Assembly: GCF_014284255.1 (NCBI RefSeq)
Contig: NZ_JACOFV010000001.1
Coordinates: forward strand, 62,001 to 126,000
Length of the DNA: 64,000 nt
Reading direction: 5' to 3'
From: Cognatundibacterium jejuense
GTDB taxonomy: Bacteria; Pseudomonadota; Gammaproteobacteria; Burkholderiales; Burkholderiaceae_D
Positions 16,731 through 26,024 of the stretch are shown here, piece by piece; within the stretch, counting starts at the first letter, position 1, and each line of letters starts with the position of its first letter. A model generated the notes under the pieces. That model did not search any database. It was not told the origin of the DNA and saw only the letters and a program-made list of their open reading frames with translations. The position numbers and the translations under genes were made by a program.

Positions 16731-18608
16731 ATGCCCGTATATCGTTCACGCACTACCACCCACGGCCGCAATATGGCGGGCGCACGCGCTTTGTGGCGTG
16801 CCACCGGCATGAAAGATGGTGATTTTGAAAAACCAATTGTTGCGGTGGTGAATTCATTCACACAATTTGTTCCTGGTCACGTGCATTTGAAAGACCTTGG
16901 GCAAATGGTGGCGCGTGAAATCGAAGCAGCTGGTGGTGTTGCCAAAGAATTTAATACCATTGCCGTCGATGACGGGATCGCGATGGGACATGGAGGTATG
17001 TTGTATTCCTTGCCATCACGCGAATTAATTGCTGACTCGGTCGAGTATATGGTCAATGCACATTGTGCAGATGCGATGGTGTGTATTTCCAATTGCGACA
17101 AAATCACCCCTGGCATGTTGATGGCGGCGATGCGACTGAATATTCCCGTTGTGTTTGTTTCTGGTGGCCCGATGGAGGCAGGTAAAGTGTTGGAAACACT
17201 GCATCCAAAACAAACCGGCGAACAAAAAATCATGAAAATCGACCTCGTTGATGCCATGATTAAAGCAGGTGATTCTAAGGTCAGCGATGAGGAAATTGGT
17301 AGAATCGAACGTTCTGCTTGTCCGACGTGCGGTTCTTGCTCCGGCATGTTTACGGCTAACTCTATGAACTGTCTGACAGAAGCACTGGGCTTGTCTTTGC
17401 CCGGTAATGGCACAATTTTGGCAACGCATGCTGATCGTAAAGAGTTGTTCTTGCGTGCTGGCCGTCTGATTGTGGAGTTGGCGAAGCGTCACTACGAGCA
17501 AGACGATTATTCCGTCTTGCCGCGCTCGATTGCTAACAAGGCGACCTTTGAAAATGCTATGGCGCTGGATGTGTCTATGGGGGGCTCAACCAACACCGTC
17601 TTGCATTTGCTGGCAGCCGCCAATGAAGCAGGTGTTGATTTTACGATGGCAGACATCGATAGAATCTCACGCAAAGTACCGTGCCTTTGCAAAGTCGCGC
17701 CGATGACTGACAAGTATCACATTGAAGACGTGCATCGTGCTGGTGGCATTATTTCTATTCTTGGTGAACTGGCGCGTGCTGGATTGTTGGATACATCCAG
17801 ACCAACCGTACATAGCACAACGATGGCAGATGCTATTGCAAATAATGATATTGCGGTCACAGATGATGCTGCAATAAAAACCTTATTTATGGCGGCGCCA
17901 GGTGGCGTGCCTACTCAGACCGCATTCTCGCAAAACAAGCGTTTTGATAGTCTTGATACAGATCGTGAGGCAGGCTGTATTCGCGATAAAGCCCATGCCT
18001 ATTCGCAAGATGGCGGGTTGGCGGTGTTGTACGGCAATCTGGCTGAGAAAGGTTGTATTGTCAAAACAGCGGGCGTTGATGAAAGTATTTTGAAATTCAC
18101 CGGCAAGGCGCGTGTATTTGAAAGTCAGGATTCTGCAGTCGAAGCGATTCTTGGCGATACCGTACATGAGGGTGATGTCGTTATTATTCGCTATGAAGGA
18201 CCAAAGGGCGGTCCAGGCATGCAAGAAATGCTGTACCCAACGTCGTACATCAAATCTAAAGGTCTGGGTAAGGCGTGTGCTTTGTTCACCGACGGTCGTT
18301 TTTCAGGCGGCTCTTCTGGTTTGGTTATTGGTCATGCTTCGCCAGAGGCAGCAGAGGGTGGGGCGATTGGATTGGTAGAAGAGGGCGATATCATCGAAAT
18401 CGATATTCCTGAGCGTCGTATCCATTTAAAAATCAGCGATGCCGACTTGGCCGCACGCCGTGTCGCAATGGAAGCGCTTGGCGATGCTGCGTGGCAGCCT
18501 GTCAATCGTGAACGTTATGTTTCTCAAGCCTTGCAAGCCTATGCTGCCTTGGCGACATCTGCTGATCGAGGCGCAGTGAGGGATATTACGCAATTGAAAC
18601 GGAAATAA
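16731..18608 (+). CDS. ilvD: Dihydroxy-acid dehydratase
   Basis: This iron-sulfur enzyme dehydrates 2,3-dihydroxy-isovalerate and its methylvalerate homologue, the third common step of isoleucine and valine synthesis. It has 625 residues, slightly longer than the usual 610-620. Cluster and Mg ligands are in [13 protein letters not shown] and [18 protein letters not shown], with [20 protein letters not shown] near the C-terminus. The Cys-x2-Cys-x2-Cys arrangement and length assign it to IlvD rather than Edd, its paralogue at 24167. GACAGGAGTCAGAC precedes the start. It stands alone; the other ilv genes are not in the window. Confidence 0.97.
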   Translation: MPVYRSRTTTHGRNMAGARALWRATGMKDGDFEKPIVAVVNSFTQFVPGHVHLKDLGQMVAREIEAAGGVAKEFNTIAVDDGIAMGHGGMLYSLPSRELIADSVEYMVNAHCADAMVCISNCDKITPGMLMAAMRLNIPVVFVSGGPMEAGKVLETLHPKQTGEQKIMKIDLVDAMIKAGDSKVSDEEIGRIERSACPTCGSCSGMFTANSMNCLTEALGLSLPGNGTILATHADRKELFLRAGRLIVELAKRHYEQDDYSVLPRSIANKATFENAMALDVSMGGSTNTVLHLLAAANEAGVDFTMADIDRISRKVPCLCKVAPMTDKYHIEDVHRAGGIISILGELARAGLLDTSRPTVHSTTMADAIANNDIAVTDDAAIKTLFMAAPGGVPTQTAFSQNKRFDSLDTDREAGCIRDKAHAYSQDGGLAVLYGNLAEKGCIVKTAGVDESILKFTGKARVFESQDSAVEAILGDTVHEGDVVIIRYEGPKGGPGMQEMLYPTSYIKSKGLGKACALFTDGRFSGGSSGLVIGHASPEAAEGGAIGLVEEGDIIEIDIPERRIHLKISDADLAARRVAMEALGDAAWQPVNRERYVSQALQAYAALATSADRGAVRDITQLKRK

Positions 18609-18963
18609 GTACGGTTGAATAACGTACATTCATCCATCTTTAGTGCATGTGGGCGAAGTAACCTTAGGGCGGGTGTAATCCGCCAAATCAATGCAATCAC
18701 TATCACAGCGCAGGTTGCCCTCACCCTGCCTGTGATGTGCATCATTTGAGCTTTTCAGATTGAATTGGAAGCAATTCTCAGGCAATCCGGTAAGATTTGC
18801 GCAGGTCGTTTATACTTCTTCTTTTGGTGATATTTTTTTTGTCATCCTTACTATTTTTAATACTAACAGCGTATTGTTAGCCCGTCACTTGGAACATTTG
18901 CCACAATTTGTCAGTGACTTGCGTGCCGCAAGGCTGTTTAAAAGAAGAATTCGCGAGAACCGT
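18609..18963. other. ilvD-ribA intergenic region with a strong hairpin
   Basis: This 355-base gap has no gene I can support. It contains a 12-base-pair dyad at 18702-18736 (ATCACAG then GCAGG, paired with CCTGC then CTGTGAT) with a nine-base loop and a single bulged C. No U-tract follows on either strand. An open frame continuous with ribA extends back to 18760 but its codons look non-coding. I looked for an FMN riboswitch and did not find its conserved junction elements. Confidence 0.5.
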
Positions 18964-19596
18964 ATGTTAAGCAACAACCCGCCTGCAGAAAACCAAGAGC
19001 AGGTTTTGGAATTTGTCGATTCCTGTCAATTGCCTACAACCTGGGCTAATTTTCATATGCATGCTTTCTTTGAACCAGCAACCGGCAAAGAGCACATTGC
19101 CCTGACGCTGGGTGAGGTTGCTGATGGGCAGCCAGTATTGGCGCGTATCCATTCAGAGTGTTTGACTGGTGATGCCTTGTTTAGTCAGCGTTGTGATTGC
19201 GGCCCGCAGCTGGAAATGGCTTTGCAAAAAATCGCACAAGAAGGTCGTGGTGTTTTGCTGTACTTGCGTCAGGAGGGCCGTGGTATCGGCTTGCTCAATA
19301 AAGTACGGGCCTATCACTTGCAAGATGATGGCGCTGATACCGTTGAGGCAAATCAGCTCTTAGGTTTTGCCGCCGATTTGCGCAACTATGGTTTGTGCGA
19401 CCCTATGCTTAAACATCTGGGTATTCAATCTTTGCGTTTGATGACAAATAATCCGCGTAAGCTGGCTGCGATGGCAGGCTTAAATGTGACGGTGGCGGAA
19501 CATGTTCCTTTGATTATTGAACGCAATCAATACAATAACCGTTACCTCAATACCAAAGCTAATAAGCTGGGTCACTTGATTCAGCCAGATTTATAG
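18964..19596 (+). CDS. ribA: GTP cyclohydrolase II
   Basis: Opens the imidazole ring of GTP to give 2,5-diamino-6-ribosylamino-pyrimidinone phosphate, formate and pyrophosphate, the first step of riboflavin synthesis. The 210 residues follow the monofunctional RibA pattern. Zinc ligands are in HSECLTGDALFSQRCDCG, the catalytic region in YLRQEGRGIGLLNKVRAY, and GTP contacts in GADTVEANQLLGF and MTNNPRK. The ATG at 18964 gives the right N-terminus with a short extra leader; upstream in-frame codons to 18760 are unlike the family. It stands alone, followed by a strong bidirectional terminator. Confidence 0.95.
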   Translation: MLSNNPPAENQEQVLEFVDSCQLPTTWANFHMHAFFEPATGKEHIALTLGEVADGQPVLARIHSECLTGDALFSQRCDCGPQLEMALQKIAQEGRGVLLYLRQEGRGIGLLNKVRAYHLQDDGADTVEANQLLGFAADLRNYGLCDPMLKHLGIQSLRLMTNNPRKLAAMAGLNVTVAEHVPLIIERNQYNNRYLNTKANKLGHLIQPDL

Positions 19597-19612
19597 TCCG
19601 AACAGCTAACTT

Positions 19613-19652
19613 AATATTAAAAGCCAGTTCAAATTTGCTGGCTTTTAATATT
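19613..19652. terminator. Bidirectional terminator between ribA and the HDOD gene
   Basis: A 15-base-pair perfect stem (AATATTAAAAGCCAG with its complement) and a ten-base loop. A- and T-rich flanks make it function in both directions between the convergent genes. Confidence 0.85.
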
Positions 19653-19696
19653 TCAAAATGGGGTAGCCGACTTCTGAATCTGTTTAAAGTTTTGCG

Positions 19697-20539
19697 TCAG
19701 ATCTCTATTTTTTCTTGCAGTTCCTGAAATTCTTTACTGGCTTCCGCTAAGACCTGATCGAGTGACTCCTGAGTTAGTCCCAGACTCTCCCAGGACAATG
19801 CGGTAATTTCAGGAGTGCTGTGATCGGGTTCGGCATTGCCATTCAGAACATGTGCAATACCGTTGGCGACATGGACGATGGTTGCCAAAAATCCCTGACC
19901 GGGTTTTTCGGGGTGATGATGTCCTGCAATCGCAAGGATCATTTGTTCTGAAAAATTCCACTGGCGTGCCAGTGCTTCGCCGACCGCGGCATGATCAATT
20001 CCTATCACATGTTTTTCGGCTTTATATTGCGTGCATTGATGTTCTGCCTGCCAGGCAAGTACTTGCTCGAAGTCTGCGCCATGGTATGTTGCCAGCACTA
20101 AGGTGCCGACATCATGCAAAAGACCGGCTGTAAATGCCACGTCCTGATTGAAACTCAGGCGGCGTGCCAAAATTTTGGCGATGATTGCGACAATGTTGGA
20201 ATGTTTCCAAAATTCTTTGTGACTAAATCCAGCGCAATTGTTTTCCGGAAAGCACCCGGTTAGTGCCGAGGTGACGATGATTTGTCTTACTGTACTCAGA
20301 CCGAGCAAAGAGATCGCCTGCTGTATCGTCGTGACCTTGATCATCGTCGAGTAGTAAGCGGAATTGGCATAGCGCAGGGTTTTTGCCGTTAGAGCAATAT
20401 CATGCGTAACTTTTTGTGCTAACTCATGGGTATCGACATCTTCTTTGTCGATATTGTTCAAAATTTCCATGACTACAGCAGGCAGGGTGGGTAAATCTTT
20501 GACTTCTTCGATGATTTGTTGAATGGCAATAATCGGCAT
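19697..20539 (-). CDS. HDOD domain signalling protein
   Basis: A 280-residue protein consisting mainly of an HDOD domain, a catalytically altered HD-type output domain found in bacterial signalling and motility proteins. LPTLPAVVMEILNNIDKED opens the domain. The helix-rich ALTAKTLRYANSAYYS and AISLLGLSTVRQII segments follow, then FTAGLLHDVGTLVLA, where the HD metal pair is kept as HD, and GIDHAAVGEALARQW. The start at 20539 has AAGGAGTAAGAC upstream. No partner kinase or response regulator is adjacent. A second HDOD protein is at 56840. Exact role unknown. Confidence 0.88.
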   Translation of the reverse strand: MPIIAIQQIIEEVKDLPTLPAVVMEILNNIDKEDVDTHELAQKVTHDIALTAKTLRYANSAYYSTMIKVTTIQQAISLLGLSTVRQIIVTSALTGCFPENNCAGFSHKEFWKHSNIVAIIAKILARRLSFNQDVAFTAGLLHDVGTLVLATYHGADFEQVLAWQAEHQCTQYKAEKHVIGIDHAAVGEALARQWNFSEQMILAIAGHHHPEKPGQGFLATIVHVANGIAHVLNGNAEPDHSTPEITALSWESLGLTQESLDQVLAEASKEFQELQEKIEI

Positions 20540-20643
20540 GTCTTACTCCTTGATGTACATGCCTAGTATTGCCTAAAATGTTCTATAGGTGATGGTTGTG
20601 TAGTTTTTACTACATGCTCTTGACAGCGCTGTGAGCTTATTTT

Positions 20644-21537
20644 TTATACTTTTGAATCCAGACGTTTCTCGCTAATACTGATTTTGGCTCTTTCTAACAT
20701 ATCGATGGCTGCTGGTCCGCGTAATAAGGTAACGGCTACCGCAAGAGCATCAATGTAGGTTAAATGAGCGAGGCGTGAGGTCATTGGCGTGTAGATGTCA
20801 GGGTCTTCTTCCACATCAACACTGATGTGGACATCTGCATATTCAGCTAAGGGGCCGCCGCTGGCGCAGAGTACTAAAATTTTGGCACCAGCTTGTTTTG
20901 CCAGTTGTACGCTATTAATCAGGTCGCGCGTGCGACCAGTGCGCGAAAAGGCGACGACCACGCAATCACTATTGAGCAGTGACGCCGATTGTGCTTGCAA
21001 ATGGGCATCGCAAAATACCGTCGTTGGAATGCCGAAGCGGAAAAATTTGAGTTGTGCATCAATTGCCAGCGCACCAGAGTAACCGAGCCCATAGCATTCA
21101 ATTCTTCGAGCGCGTGCCAGTAAGCTGACCGCAGCTTCAAAAGTTGCGGTGTTAGCGTTGTTGCGTGCCTCCATCAATGTGGCAATAGTGCGGTCGAATA
21201 CCTTTGGCAAAACATCTTTTACATGGTCAGCCTGATTCACATCCAGATGCAGATAGGGAATACCTGTGGCTAAACTTTTGGCGAAAGCTAATTTAAAAGT
21301 TTTAAAGCCGTCAAAGCCAAGGCTTTGCGAAAAACGCGCAACGGTCGGTTCGCTGACATCGCAAGCTTGTGCCAGAACCCGTATCGACATTTCGAGCGCA
21401 TCGTGCGGCTTTTGCAACAGAAATTCTGCCACCTGGCGCTCAGCGCGGCTTAAGGCTGTGCTAGCGGTGCGGATACGTGCCAACAGCCCTTTTTCAGAAG
21501 GGGTGTTTGAGTTCTTGTCGGAAAAAGGATTTGCCAT
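20644..21537 (-). CDS. hexR: HexR-type transcriptional regulator (RpiR family)
   Basis: HexR regulates the Entner-Doudoroff and related genes and releases DNA on binding 2-keto-3-deoxy-6-phosphogluconate (KDPG). The 297 residues contain an N-terminal RpiR helix-turn-helix (about 15-95; ACDVSEPTVARFSQSLGFDGF) and a SIS sugar-phosphate domain (about 130-270; VVAFSRTGRTRDLINSV with the phosphate-binding serine/threonine). It is surrounded by pgl, zwf, edd and eda, the expected targets, and a HexR-like site sits in the zwf/edd region. Four 12-bp tandem repeats lie just upstream of it. The last residues (KISISEKRLDSKV) are variable. Confidence 0.93.
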   Translation of the reverse strand: MANPFSDKNSNTPSEKGLLARIRTASTALSRAERQVAEFLLQKPHDALEMSIRVLAQACDVSEPTVARFSQSLGFDGFKTFKLAFAKSLATGIPYLHLDVNQADHVKDVLPKVFDRTIATLMEARNNANTATFEAAVSLLARARRIECYGLGYSGALAIDAQLKFFRFGIPTTVFCDAHLQAQSASLLNSDCVVVAFSRTGRTRDLINSVQLAKQAGAKILVLCASGGPLAEYADVHISVDVEEDPDIYTPMTSRLAHLTYIDALAVAVTLLRGPAAIDMLERAKISISEKRLDSKV

Positions 21538-21613
21538 GGTGTGAGTTTCGCGATCAGGACTAATTCAACAATAAGCGATTGGCTGCGAATTGGCGCTAGC
21601 CCTGATGCTGCTT

Positions 21614-21661
21614 AGTTACATCAATAGTTACATCAATAGTTACATCAATAGTTACATCAAT
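21614..21661. repeat. Four perfect tandem copies of a 12-bp repeat
   Basis: AGTTACATCAAT is repeated four times without mismatch or gap between hexR and pgl. On the minus strand each unit contributes TGTAAC. The block lies 77-124 bases upstream of the hexR start codon and 22 bases past the pgl stop, so it could be a set of direct-repeat half-sites for hexR regulation or a slippage-expanded microsatellite. Confidence 0.9.
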
Positions 21662-21683
21662 TTTGTACAAATTAAGGTGCTAA

Positions 21684-22361
21684 TTATGGGCACCAAAAAA
21701 CGTCAATGGTACAGCCTGCTTCACGCAATAAAGCAGCCACTGGCAAATTATTTTGTGTTGCATGCTCTAGCACCTGACGTTTCTCTGCACCAGTGATGAC
21801 CAACCATATTCTTTGCGTATCCAGCAGTCGCGGCAGAGAGAGTGACATGCGGCTCTGACGCGTTTGTGGATGGACGGCTGCTAGACAAGTCAAGTTGTCG
21901 TGTTGCGTAGGTGCGCCAGGAAACAGTGAGGCAATGTGGCCATCAGCGCCCATACCCAGCAATACCGCACTGAAAGCCTGTGGTAGCTGTGTTTGCAGTC
22001 TATCATCGATAGCAGCGGTCGCTACTTCTGGCGAGGTACTGGCGTTTTTTAACGATACTAACTGCCAGTTTTTTTTCTCGGCTGACTTTTGCAGGCAACG
22101 GCGAAACAAGCCTTCATTGCTTTGCTGATCCGCGTCGCTGACCCAGCGTTCATCGGTAGCTACCAATTTGATTGGATGACGTTGGCTTGTTTGCGCCAGC
22201 AAATCATCCAGGCGTTGATAAATGGGCGCCGGTGTGGAGCCGCCAGCCAGCGCAAAACAAGAGCCTTCAGGTGCAGCTTGAATGATGTCTAACCATTGCT
22301 GGCTGAGCGCATCACTGAGCGCGCTGAAGTTATCAAAAGTGTGAAAATTCATATTGGACAT
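21684..22361 (-). CDS. pgl: 6-phosphogluconolactonase
   Basis: Hydrolyses 6-phosphogluconolactone to 6-phosphogluconate, second step of both the oxidative pentose phosphate and ED routes. It is a DevB-type protein of 225 residues with FALAGGSTPAPIYQRL (sugar-phosphate site), LVATDERWVSDADQQSNEGL and VLLGMGADGHIASLFPG. I take the ATG at 22361, which has a GAGA ribosome-binding site ten bases upstream; a TTG at 22370 overlapping the zwf stop (TTGA) is the alternative. It is translated in an operon after zwf. Confidence 0.94.
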   Translation of the reverse strand: MSNMNFHTFDNFSALSDALSQQWLDIIQAAPEGSCFALAGGSTPAPIYQRLDDLLAQTSQRHPIKLVATDERWVSDADQQSNEGLFRRCLQKSAEKKNWQLVSLKNASTSPEVATAAIDDRLQTQLPQAFSAVLLGMGADGHIASLFPGAPTQHDNLTCLAAVHPQTRQSRMSLSLPRLLDTQRIWLVITGAEKRQVLEHATQNNLPVAALLREAGCTIDVFWCP

Positions 22362-22366
22362 ATTGA

Positions 22367-23827
22367 TCAATTCTCTACGTATTCTTCGCCCCAGGCGGCA
22401 CCGTGTTGCGCTAATAAATAGCTGGCAGAAGAAGGACCCCAGCTACCTGCGATGTAGGATTTCAAACCTTCATGGTCGTTTTGCCAGGCATTCATGATTG
22501 GATCTATCCATGCCCATGCCGCGCTCAATTCATCATCACGTACAAACAGCGTCAGATCACCATGCATCGCATCGAGTAACAGGCGTTCATAAGATTCGAC
22601 GCGGCGGGAATTCGATGCTTCTGCAAAGTCCAGATTCAGTGCGACATCAGACAAACGAATGCCTTCGCCAGGCTCTTTGGCTTTCATAAACAATTGCACG
22701 CTTTCTTCTGGTTGCAAAGAAATGACCAGACGATTCGAGCGCATAGGTCCTTGTGATTGGCCAAAAATGGAATACGGAATTGGTTTGAAATTAATCGTGA
22801 TTTCTGCGCTGCGGGTTGCCATACGTTTGCCAGTACGCAGATAAAACGGCACGCCAGCCCAACGCCAGTTATCAATCTCGGCGCGGATCGCGACAAAGGT
22901 TTCAGTGCGACTGGCTTGTGGTACGCCAGGCTCAGTCTGATAGCTTATCACTGGTTGGCCATCGACTGCGCCAGCGCGGTATTGTCCACGCACGGTTTTT
23001 TTACTGACTTCGTCCGGAGTGAATTTATGTAAGGCTCGCAGCACTTTTACTTTTTCATCGCGGATCGCATCTGGGTTCGCGTTGACTGGCGGCTCCATCG
23101 CAACGATGGAAACTAATTGCAGCAAGTGATTTTGCACCATGTCGCGCAGAGCGCCAGTGTGGTCATAAAAGTCGCCGCGTGATTCGACGCCAACTTGTTC
23201 TGAAATTGAAATTTGTACGTCTTGTATCCACTTGCGGTTCCATAATGGTTCGAGGAACGAATTTGCAAAGCGTAATGCCAATAAGTTTTGCACCATCTCT
23301 TTGCCGAGATAGTGATCGATACGATAAATCTGGTTTTCGTTCAGATAATTACGCAGAGACTGATTGATTTCTTTGGCGGATTGTGCGTCTCTGCCTAATG
23401 GTTTTTCAACGACGACGCGCGCATTGCCTTCGACCAGACCGTGTTTGGATAATTGCTCAACGACAGGAATAAAAATATCTGGACCCGTTGCCAGATAGAA
23501 CAAGGTTGCATTTGTGTCGGAGGTGTTGAGCGAAGACTTCAATGATTGAAAATCTTCCGGCACCCGGGCATCGATCTTTGTGTAATGTGTCAATGCCAGA
23601 AACGCCGTCAGTTTTTCAGGCGTAGAACCACTCACTTTGGACGCATATTCGCTAATGCTGTTGCCAACACGTGAGCGATATTCATCATCTTTCAGGCCTT
23701 CACGTGCCGCGCCGATAAATTTGAAATCCTCATCCAGTCGGCCATTGACAAACGCGCTGTATAAAGCAGGGATGATCTTGCGCTTAGCGAGATCGCCTGT
23801 GCCGCCAAATAAAACAAATGTGGTCAT
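22367..23827 (-). CDS. zwf: Glucose-6-phosphate 1-dehydrogenase
   Basis: Oxidises glucose-6-phosphate to 6-phosphogluconolactone with NADP or NAD. The 486 residues match the bacterial family. The nucleotide-binding GGTGDLAKRKIIPAL is at residues 8-22 and the substrate site RIDHYLGKE at about 169-177. The gene is divergent from edd across a 339-base intergenic region that contains a HexR-like operator, and pgl follows with its start only a few bases from the zwf stop. This arrangement joins zwf-pgl and edd-eda into one regulon feeding 6-phosphogluconate to the ED pathway. Confidence 0.97.
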   Translation of the reverse strand: MTTFVLFGGTGDLAKRKIIPALYSAFVNGRLDEDFKFIGAAREGLKDDEYRSRVGNSISEYASKVSGSTPEKLTAFLALTHYTKIDARVPEDFQSLKSSLNTSDTNATLFYLATGPDIFIPVVEQLSKHGLVEGNARVVVEKPLGRDAQSAKEINQSLRNYLNENQIYRIDHYLGKEMVQNLLALRFANSFLEPLWNRKWIQDVQISISEQVGVESRGDFYDHTGALRDMVQNHLLQLVSIVAMEPPVNANPDAIRDEKVKVLRALHKFTPDEVSKKTVRGQYRAGAVDGQPVISYQTEPGVPQASRTETFVAIRAEIDNWRWAGVPFYLRTGKRMATRSAEITINFKPIPYSIFGQSQGPMRSNRLVISLQPEESVQLFMKAKEPGEGIRLSDVALNLDFAEASNSRRVESYERLLLDAMHGDLTLFVRDDELSAAWAWIDPIMNAWQNDHEGLKSYIAGSWGPSSASYLLAQHGAAWGEEYVEN

Positions 23828-24166
23828 ACTGACTCCGTGATGTGTTCTAAGTTGTTCTGTTTTGAATCCAGATGTTCTTGCTATCGAAAGAGCGGATGAC
23901 CGCTATTTGATTACCATTATTCACACTGCAAAAGGACGTGGCAGAAACTATTTCTCATTCTCCCAGCGTTTTGATTATGCCAGAAAAACTTCAGAAATGT
24001 AGTTTCATTACGATAAATTTGATTGTTTTGCATAAAAAAACAGCTATTAAATAAATTTCTGAAAGTTTGTTACGAAAAATACCTAATTATGCTATCTTTC
24101 TACCCATCGTATAAGTATTTTTGACAAGCTTTATTATTTCAACCCCTCAGGGGTATAGGTGAGTTT
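23828..24166. other. zwf/edd divergent promoter region
   Basis: This 339-base non-coding region serves two divergent operons. It is AT-rich in its edd-proximal half. It holds a HexR-like operator at 23998-24012 and, just before the edd ribosome-binding site, a short palindrome CCCCTCAGGGG (24142-24152). Confidence 0.6.
23998..24012. promoter_or_regulatory. HexR-like operator
   Basis: TGTAGTTTCATTACG fits the HexR palindrome pattern TGTARTnnnATTACA with one mismatch at the last base. It lies between divergent zwf and edd, near hexR itself. The consensus is recalled from gammaproteobacterial studies, so the site is inferred. Confidence 0.5.
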
Positions 24167-26008
24167 ATGACAACATCTCCTTCCGTCGCGTTGCACCCGG
24201 TCATCAACCAGGTCACACAACGTATTATTGAGCGCAGCAAAACCCTTCGCAGTGCTTATCTTTCCCAGTTAGAAAAAATGCGTGGCCGTGGCCCGCGTCG
24301 TGCCAGTTTGTCTTGTGCCAATCAGGCGCATGCAAATGCGGCGATGGATAGTGGTACTAAAATTTGGCTGAATCAGGCACAAAAACCTAACATCGGCATC
24401 GTTACCGCCTACAACGACATGTTGTCTGCGCATCAACCCTACGAGTCGTATCCGCAACAAATCCGTCAGACTGCGTTGCGCTTTGGTGCAACCGCGCAGG
24501 TGGCGGGTGCGGTGCCAGCGATGTGCGATGGCGTGACGCAAGGTCGTCCTGGTATGGAATTGTCCTTGTTTTCCCGTGATGTGATCGCGCAGGCGACGGC
24601 GGTTGCTTTGACACATGATGCTTTTGACGCGACCTTGTGTTTAGGTATTTGCGACAAGATCGTGCCGGGGTTGTTGATCGGTGCTTTGGCGTTCGGACAT
24701 TTGCCAACCATTTTCATCCCCGCAGGTCCGATGGGTTCTGGTTTATCGAATAAAGAAAAAGCTGCTGTGCGTGAGCGCTATGCGCAAGGGAAAGCCACCA
24801 AAGAAGAATTATTGGCGGCTGAAAGCGCGGCTTATCATAGTGCAGGTACCTGTACTTTCTACGGTACGGCAAATAGTAATCAAATGTTGCTTGAAGCCAT
24901 GGGCTTACATTTGCCGGGTGCGGCTTTTGTTCATCCTTCAGATCCATTGCGTCAGGTATTGACCGACGCCGCCGTCGAGCGCGTCTTGCAAATGACCGAG
25001 CAGAGCGGCAATTACAAACCTATCGGTCAATTGGTGAATGAAAAAACTATTGTCAATGCTGTCATCGCATTGCTGGCAACTGGCGGCTCCACCAATCATA
25101 CAATTCACTGGATTGCCGTTGCTCGCGCTGCTGGTATTCTCATTGACTGGCAGGATTTTGATGAATTGTCATCTGTCATTCCTTTGCTGACACGTATTTA
25201 TCCAAACGGCACTGCAGACGTGAATGCATTTGAAGATGCAGGCGGGCCAACTTTTGTGATTCGCGAATTGCTGTCCGCTGGTTTGATGCATGGTGATGTG
25301 ATGACCGTGTATGGCGATCATGGTCTGCATTCACATACCTCGCGTCCAGTCCTGACTGAAAATAATCAAGTCCAATGGCAAGCTTTGCCAGCGCACTCAA
25401 CCGACACGTCGGTTGTACGTAATGTGACTGAGCCATTTGCCGCTACCGGTGGTCTGCGCTTATTGCAAGGCAATCTGGGGCGCGCAATCGTCAAAGCATC
25501 GGCAGTGCCTGAAGAAGCGTGGATAGTCAAAGCGCCAGCGAAGATTTTTGAATCGCAAGATGCACTGGTCAAAGCATACAAAGCCGGTGAATTGAATATA
25601 GATTTTGTTGCGGTCGTGATTTTCCAGGGGCCGCAGGCGAATGGCATGCCTGAGCTGCATCAATTCACACCTATCCTCGGAAGTTTGATGTCGGCCGGTT
25701 ATAAAGTTGCCTTGGTCACAGACGGTCGCATGTCTGGTGCTTCCGGACGTATTCCGGCAGCTCTGCATGTGAGCCCGGAAGTTGCTCAAGGTGGGCCATT
25801 GGGCAAAGTACGTGATGGTGACTTGGTTGAATTGAATGTCCACACCGGCGAATTGCGTGCCTTGGTCGATGAGCAAGAATGGGATCAACGCACGGTAAGA
25901 ACATTAAGCAAAGACGAAACTTTTGGTTATGGTCGCGATTTATTTGCAGCGCAACGTCGCGTAGTAACAGCGCCTGAACATGGTGCTTCGACTTTGTTTA
26001 TCGATTAA
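24167..26008 (+). CDS. edd: Phosphogluconate dehydratase
   Basis: Dehydrates 6-phosphogluconate to KDPG, the committed step of the Entner-Doudoroff pathway, using an iron-sulfur cluster. The 613 residues match Edd. Signature segments are PAMCDGVTQGRPGMELSLFSRD, LCLGICDKIVPGLLIGAL and SAGTCTFYGTANSNQML, whose cysteines bind the cluster, plus VTDGRMSGASGRIPAALH. It is distinct from the IlvD paralogue at 16731 by the N-terminal extension and the CDGVTQG motif. AGGTGAG precedes the start. eda follows 16 bases downstream. Confidence 0.97.
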   Translation: MTTSPSVALHPVINQVTQRIIERSKTLRSAYLSQLEKMRGRGPRRASLSCANQAHANAAMDSGTKIWLNQAQKPNIGIVTAYNDMLSAHQPYESYPQQIRQTALRFGATAQVAGAVPAMCDGVTQGRPGMELSLFSRDVIAQATAVALTHDAFDATLCLGICDKIVPGLLIGALAFGHLPTIFIPAGPMGSGLSNKEKAAVRERYAQGKATKEELLAAESAAYHSAGTCTFYGTANSNQMLLEAMGLHLPGAAFVHPSDPLRQVLTDAAVERVLQMTEQSGNYKPIGQLVNEKTIVNAVIALLATGGSTNHTIHWIAVARAAGILIDWQDFDELSSVIPLLTRIYPNGTADVNAFEDAGGPTFVIRELLSAGLMHGDVMTVYGDHGLHSHTSRPVLTENNQVQWQALPAHSTDTSVVRNVTEPFAATGGLRLLQGNLGRAIVKASAVPEEAWIVKAPAKIFESQDALVKAYKAGELNIDFVAVVIFQGPQANGMPELHQFTPILGSLMSAGYKVALVTDGRMSGASGRIPAALHVSPEVAQGGPLGKVRDGDLVELNVHTGELRALVDEQEWDQRTVRTLSKDETFGYGRDLFAAQRRVVTAPEHGASTLFID

Positions 26009-26024
26009 TTTTGGAGAGATTATT

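Noticed and set aside
18655-18740. Possible FMN riboswitch before ribA
   Set aside because: AGGGCGGGTG looked suggestive, but the conserved ACCGGCGGT junction and the later aptamer elements are missing.
18760-18963. In-frame N-terminal extension of ribA
   Set aside because: The 68 extra residues do not resemble RibA and lack a ribosome-binding site; the ATG at 18964 gives the normal protein.
21614-21661. CRISPR array
   Set aside because: The 12-bp units are directly adjacent with no spacers and no cas genes are present.
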